A DNA stretch of 17,385 nucleotides from XYD1-FULL-39-28 sp964539855 (lineage in GTDB: Bacteria; Patescibacteriota; Minisyncoccia; Minisyncoccales; Staskawiczbacteraceae), in NCBI GenBank assembly GCA_964539855.1, contig CAZIJR010000012.1:1-17385 (forward strand), written 5' to 3'. The notes under the pieces were generated by a model that searched no databases, was not told the DNA's origin, and saw only the letters and a list, made by a program, of their open reading frames with translations. Below are positions 15,145 to 17,385 of the stretch, piece by piece. Position numbers and translations under genes: made by a program. Numbering within the stretch: position 1 is the first letter of the stretch; every line of letters starts with the position of its first letter.

Positions 15145-15732
15145 TTATGGAATAATTAAATCTCCAACTTTTGGATATAAATTATTTTTTTGTGTTTTTC
15201 TTGTCGCTAAAAATTCTTCTTCCTTACTAAATCCCCTTAAAACTCCTGCCATTAACCAAACGGGGTCTCCATGGCTAACAATCAAAATATTTTTATCTTT
15301 ATATTTTTTTTCAACTTCGGACAAAAAAGATTTAAATCTACTGATTATATCATCCCAATTATCTCCGCCCTTTGGCCTTTTAAAAAATTTTTCCCTATCA
15401 CTCTTAAAAAAATTTTTATATTCTTCAAATGTTTTTCCAGCGAATTCACCAACATTTAGATCTATTAGGCGTTCGTCATAATTTACTGTATCAATTCCTA
15501 AAATATTTGCTGCAATTTCAGCCGATTGCCTTGTCCTTAAAAACGGAGAAGCAAATATCAAATCTATTTTTTTGTCTTTTAATTCTTCTGCTGATTTTTT
15601 TATCATTTCTTTACCCTCTTCGGTAATTTCCAATTTCTGCGGAGAATCTGGTTCATAGTTCATGCCTCTGTTTTCTTTTTGATAAATGGTCTGCCCGTGT
15701 CTTAATAAAAAATAATTATTATTTAAATTCAT
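15145..15732 (-). CDS. Histidine phosphatase superfamily protein (phosphoglycerate mutase-like)
   Basis: 195 residues, branch 1 histidine phosphatase. The catalytic set is complete: LRHGQT with R11 and the phospho-accepting H12, R66 in SPFLRTRQSAE, acid E96 in DLNVGEFAGKT, and H154 in VSHGDP. Between H12 and R66 there is a short insertion (NRGMNYEPDSPQKLEITEEG). Whether it is a cofactor-dependent phosphoglycerate mutase, a CobC/GpmB-like phosphatase or another phosphomonoesterase cannot be decided: it lacks the longer dPGM core (about 230-250 residues), so phosphatase is more likely. It sits between argS (2-base gap) and ileS (3-base gap), with no Shine-Dalgarno. Confidence 0.93.
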   Translation of the reverse strand: MNLNNNYFLLRHGQTIYQKENRGMNYEPDSPQKLEITEEGKEMIKKSAEELKDKKIDLIFASPFLRTRQSAEIAANILGIDTVNYDERLIDLNVGEFAGKTFEEYKNFFKSDREKFFKRPKGGDNWDDIISRFKSFLSEVEKKYKDKNILIVSHGDPVWLMAGVLRGFSKEEEFLATRKTQKNNLYPKVGDLIIP

Positions 15733-15734
15733 AT

Positions 15735-17384
15735 TTACATTTTTTCTAAGGTTTCTATTCCCAGCAACCCCAAACCATTTTTTATTATTACAGCAAATGC
15801 ATTTGTTATTGCTGTTTTATATGGTGAAAATTCATCTGACTTTTCAACAATCTTATTTTTTGCATAATAAGCATTAAAATCGCTGGCCAATTCCGTGAGA
15901 TATATAGCTATGACATTTGGCTGAAAATTTTGGCTAGACTTTAAAACAATCTCCGGAAAACAACTCATCTTTTTTTCTAATTGTGTAATTTTGTCAGGAA
16001 CTTTTTTGAAAGATGGCTTTATGCCTTCTTTTTTTGCTTTTCTCAAAACTGATTGAGCTCTTGCATATGAATATTGCAAATAAGGCCCGGAATCTCCTTC
16101 GAAAGAAATGGATTTATCAAAATCGTAAATAATATCTGACCCAATTGATTGCTTTAAAATAGAATACTTTAAGGCGCCCACCGCAACCTTTTCAGCAATA
16201 TTCTTTTTTTCTGTGTCAGAAAAATCTTTATCTTTAATTTTTCCTAAAACCAGCTCTTCAACTTTTTTTATCAAAGATTCTCCTGTTATAACTTTTCCTG
16301 TGCGGGAGGACATCTTGCCTTCTGGCAATCTCATCATCCCATGCCCTATATGCATTGTCTTCTCAGCCAGCTTTGGTAAAACCTGCTTCATCGCGCAAAG
16401 CATTACTTTAAAATAATCACTTTGTTCATTTCCGGTTATAACAAGTGACTTATCATATTTATATTTTTTGTATTTTATTTCTGACAAAGCTAAATCCTTT
16501 GCCTCATAAGTAGGTAATCCATCAGAATTAATGAATACCCTTGTATGGAGGCCATATTTTTCGCCTTTAAAAATTATTGCTCCATTTTCACCCTTTTCAA
16601 AGACCCCATCTCTTAATCCTTTTTCAACAATTTTTTTGCCGAGCTCTCCAGTTTCTGATTCAAAAATAAAATAATCAAATTTTGTGCCCAATATTTTATA
16701 AATAACATCAAAGCGTTTTAGGCTTTCTGCCTTACCTTCATCATATAGTTTATTTATTTTTTTATCGCTTCTATTATATATCAGTTTATTTAGGCTTATA
16801 ATTTCTTTTTTTGCATCTTCGCTGTCTTCATATTTACCCGCTCCCAAGGCATAAGCCTGACCCCAAGCCAATTCTGGCTTTTGCATTTTACCCCAGATGG
16901 CTTTAGCAACATGCATACCCACATCCCCCTGATAACAAGCCCTTTTTACTTTACCACCTTGAAATTCAAAAATACGCGATAAAGACTCGCCAATTGCATT
17001 TGGCACTAAATGACCGACATGAAACTCTTTGAAAGGATTGGGGTCTGTGTAATCTAAAAAAACTTTTTGGTTTTTAAGTTCTGCTCCTTTGCCAAAATTT
17101 TTGTCTATTTTTTTTAAGTTCTCAATAAAAATCTCATCTTTAACAAAAAAGTTTATAAATCCAGGCCCGGCAATTTCTATTTTATTAAATAATTTATTGC
17201 TCCCAATTTTTTCTTTCAGTATATCCAAAAATTCTTTAGGAGTCTTGCCAATCTCCTTGGCTTTAACTAAGGCAACATTTGTAGAATAATCCCCATGGTC
17301 CTTATTGGCTGAAACTTCAACAGAAAAACCTTCGGTGCTTATCCCTGTTGCATCCGTAATTAATTTTTTAATTTTTCCTATCAT
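15735..17384 (-). CDS. argS: Arginyl-tRNA synthetase
   Basis: 549 residues, class Ia, charges tRNA-Arg. Visible: N-terminal Add-1 domain (1-95) that recognises the tRNA elbow, with the conserved HGDYSTN and GPGFINFF; DPNPFKEFHVGHLVPNA containing HIGH motif HVGH at 122-125; GDVGMHVAKAIWG; YEAKDLAL at 293-300; GHGMMRLPEGKMSSRTG with the KMSK-like loop KMSSR at 357-361; and the DALR anticodon domain with SGPYLQYSYARAQSVLRK and a C-terminal NAFAVIIKNGLGLLGI. The start ATG is one base from the window edge; residues 1-10 (MIGKIKKLIT) match a normal ArgRS beginning, so the protein is probably complete, but a slightly earlier start cannot be excluded. First gene of the visible nine-gene block. Confidence 0.95.
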   Translation of the reverse strand: MIGKIKKLITDATGISTEGFSVEVSANKDHGDYSTNVALVKAKEIGKTPKEFLDILKEKIGSNKLFNKIEIAGPGFINFFVKDEIFIENLKKIDKNFGKGAELKNQKVFLDYTDPNPFKEFHVGHLVPNAIGESLSRIFEFQGGKVKRACYQGDVGMHVAKAIWGKMQKPELAWGQAYALGAGKYEDSEDAKKEIISLNKLIYNRSDKKINKLYDEGKAESLKRFDVIYKILGTKFDYFIFESETGELGKKIVEKGLRDGVFEKGENGAIIFKGEKYGLHTRVFINSDGLPTYEAKDLALSEIKYKKYKYDKSLVITGNEQSDYFKVMLCAMKQVLPKLAEKTMHIGHGMMRLPEGKMSSRTGKVITGESLIKKVEELVLGKIKDKDFSDTEKKNIAEKVAVGALKYSILKQSIGSDIIYDFDKSISFEGDSGPYLQYSYARAQSVLRKAKKEGIKPSFKKVPDKITQLEKKMSCFPEIVLKSSQNFQPNVIAIYLTELASDFNAYYAKNKIVEKSDEFSPYKTAITNAFAVIIKNGLGLLGIETLEKM

Positions 17385-17385
17385 T

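Noticed and set aside
1..17385. Search for tRNA genes, CRISPR arrays, insertion sequences, toxin-antitoxin pairs or phage genes
   Set aside because: None seen: gaps are too short for tRNAs apart from 3066-3402, which is explained, and no direct repeat arrays, transposase motifs or integrase motifs were found by eye.

Overview
The window is AT-rich (roughly a third G+C in the stretches I counted by hand) and almost entirely coding. It looks like a piece of a Patescibacteria/CPR genome, most probably Parcubacteria-like. This inference rests on several traits: short aminoacyl-tRNA synthetases, a eukaryote-like isoleucyl-tRNA synthetase (HYGH, DQTR), an alpha2-type glycyl-tRNA synthetase, a MetRS with an HVGF signature, lineage-type membrane-anchored proteins with no recognisable function, and very few Shine-Dalgarno sequences. 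UGA is used as a stop (recO and the gene before it), so the recoded-UGA lineages (Gracilibacteria, Absconditabacteria) are unlikely.

Layout. All genes but one are on the minus strand. From the right edge, a tight block of nine genes runs leftwards from 17384 to 5307: argS, a histidine phosphatase, ileS, a membrane-anchored protein of unknown function, recO, a membrane-anchored protein with repeated Ig-like (DUF11-type) domains, glyS, an M16 zinc protease and an AI-2E/PerM-type permease. Gaps are a few bases or overlaps (TAATG, ATGA). One plus-strand gene (4866-5318, small integral membrane protein) lies between this block and metG; it overlaps the permease end-to-end and diverges from metG. 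Further left come metG, a previously unlisted 40-codon membrane microprotein, csrA, tatD and a 3'-truncated leuS. Five aminoacyl-tRNA synthetases (Leu, Met, Gly, Ile, Arg) therefore sit within 17 kb.

The odd region is 2799-3336. csrA is about 54% G+C by hand count and has its own sigma70-like promoter, a strong Shine-Dalgarno and a GC-rich intrinsic terminator, while the surrounding genes are AT-rich and mostly lack a Shine-Dalgarno. Its leader can form a hairpin that presents AAGGAA in the loop, a textbook CsrA site, 34 nt from a second GGA in the ribosome-binding site, so negative autoregulation is likely. Just upstream, the 40-aa microprotein also has a strong Shine-Dalgarno (AAGGAG, itself GGA-containing) and its stop codon lies inside the terminator that closes its transcript. 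I read this as a small acquired post-transcriptional regulator cassette in a reduced genome. Promoters of tatD and of the DUF11-type gene place the predicted transcript start at or next to the start codon, suggesting leaderless translation of host genes.
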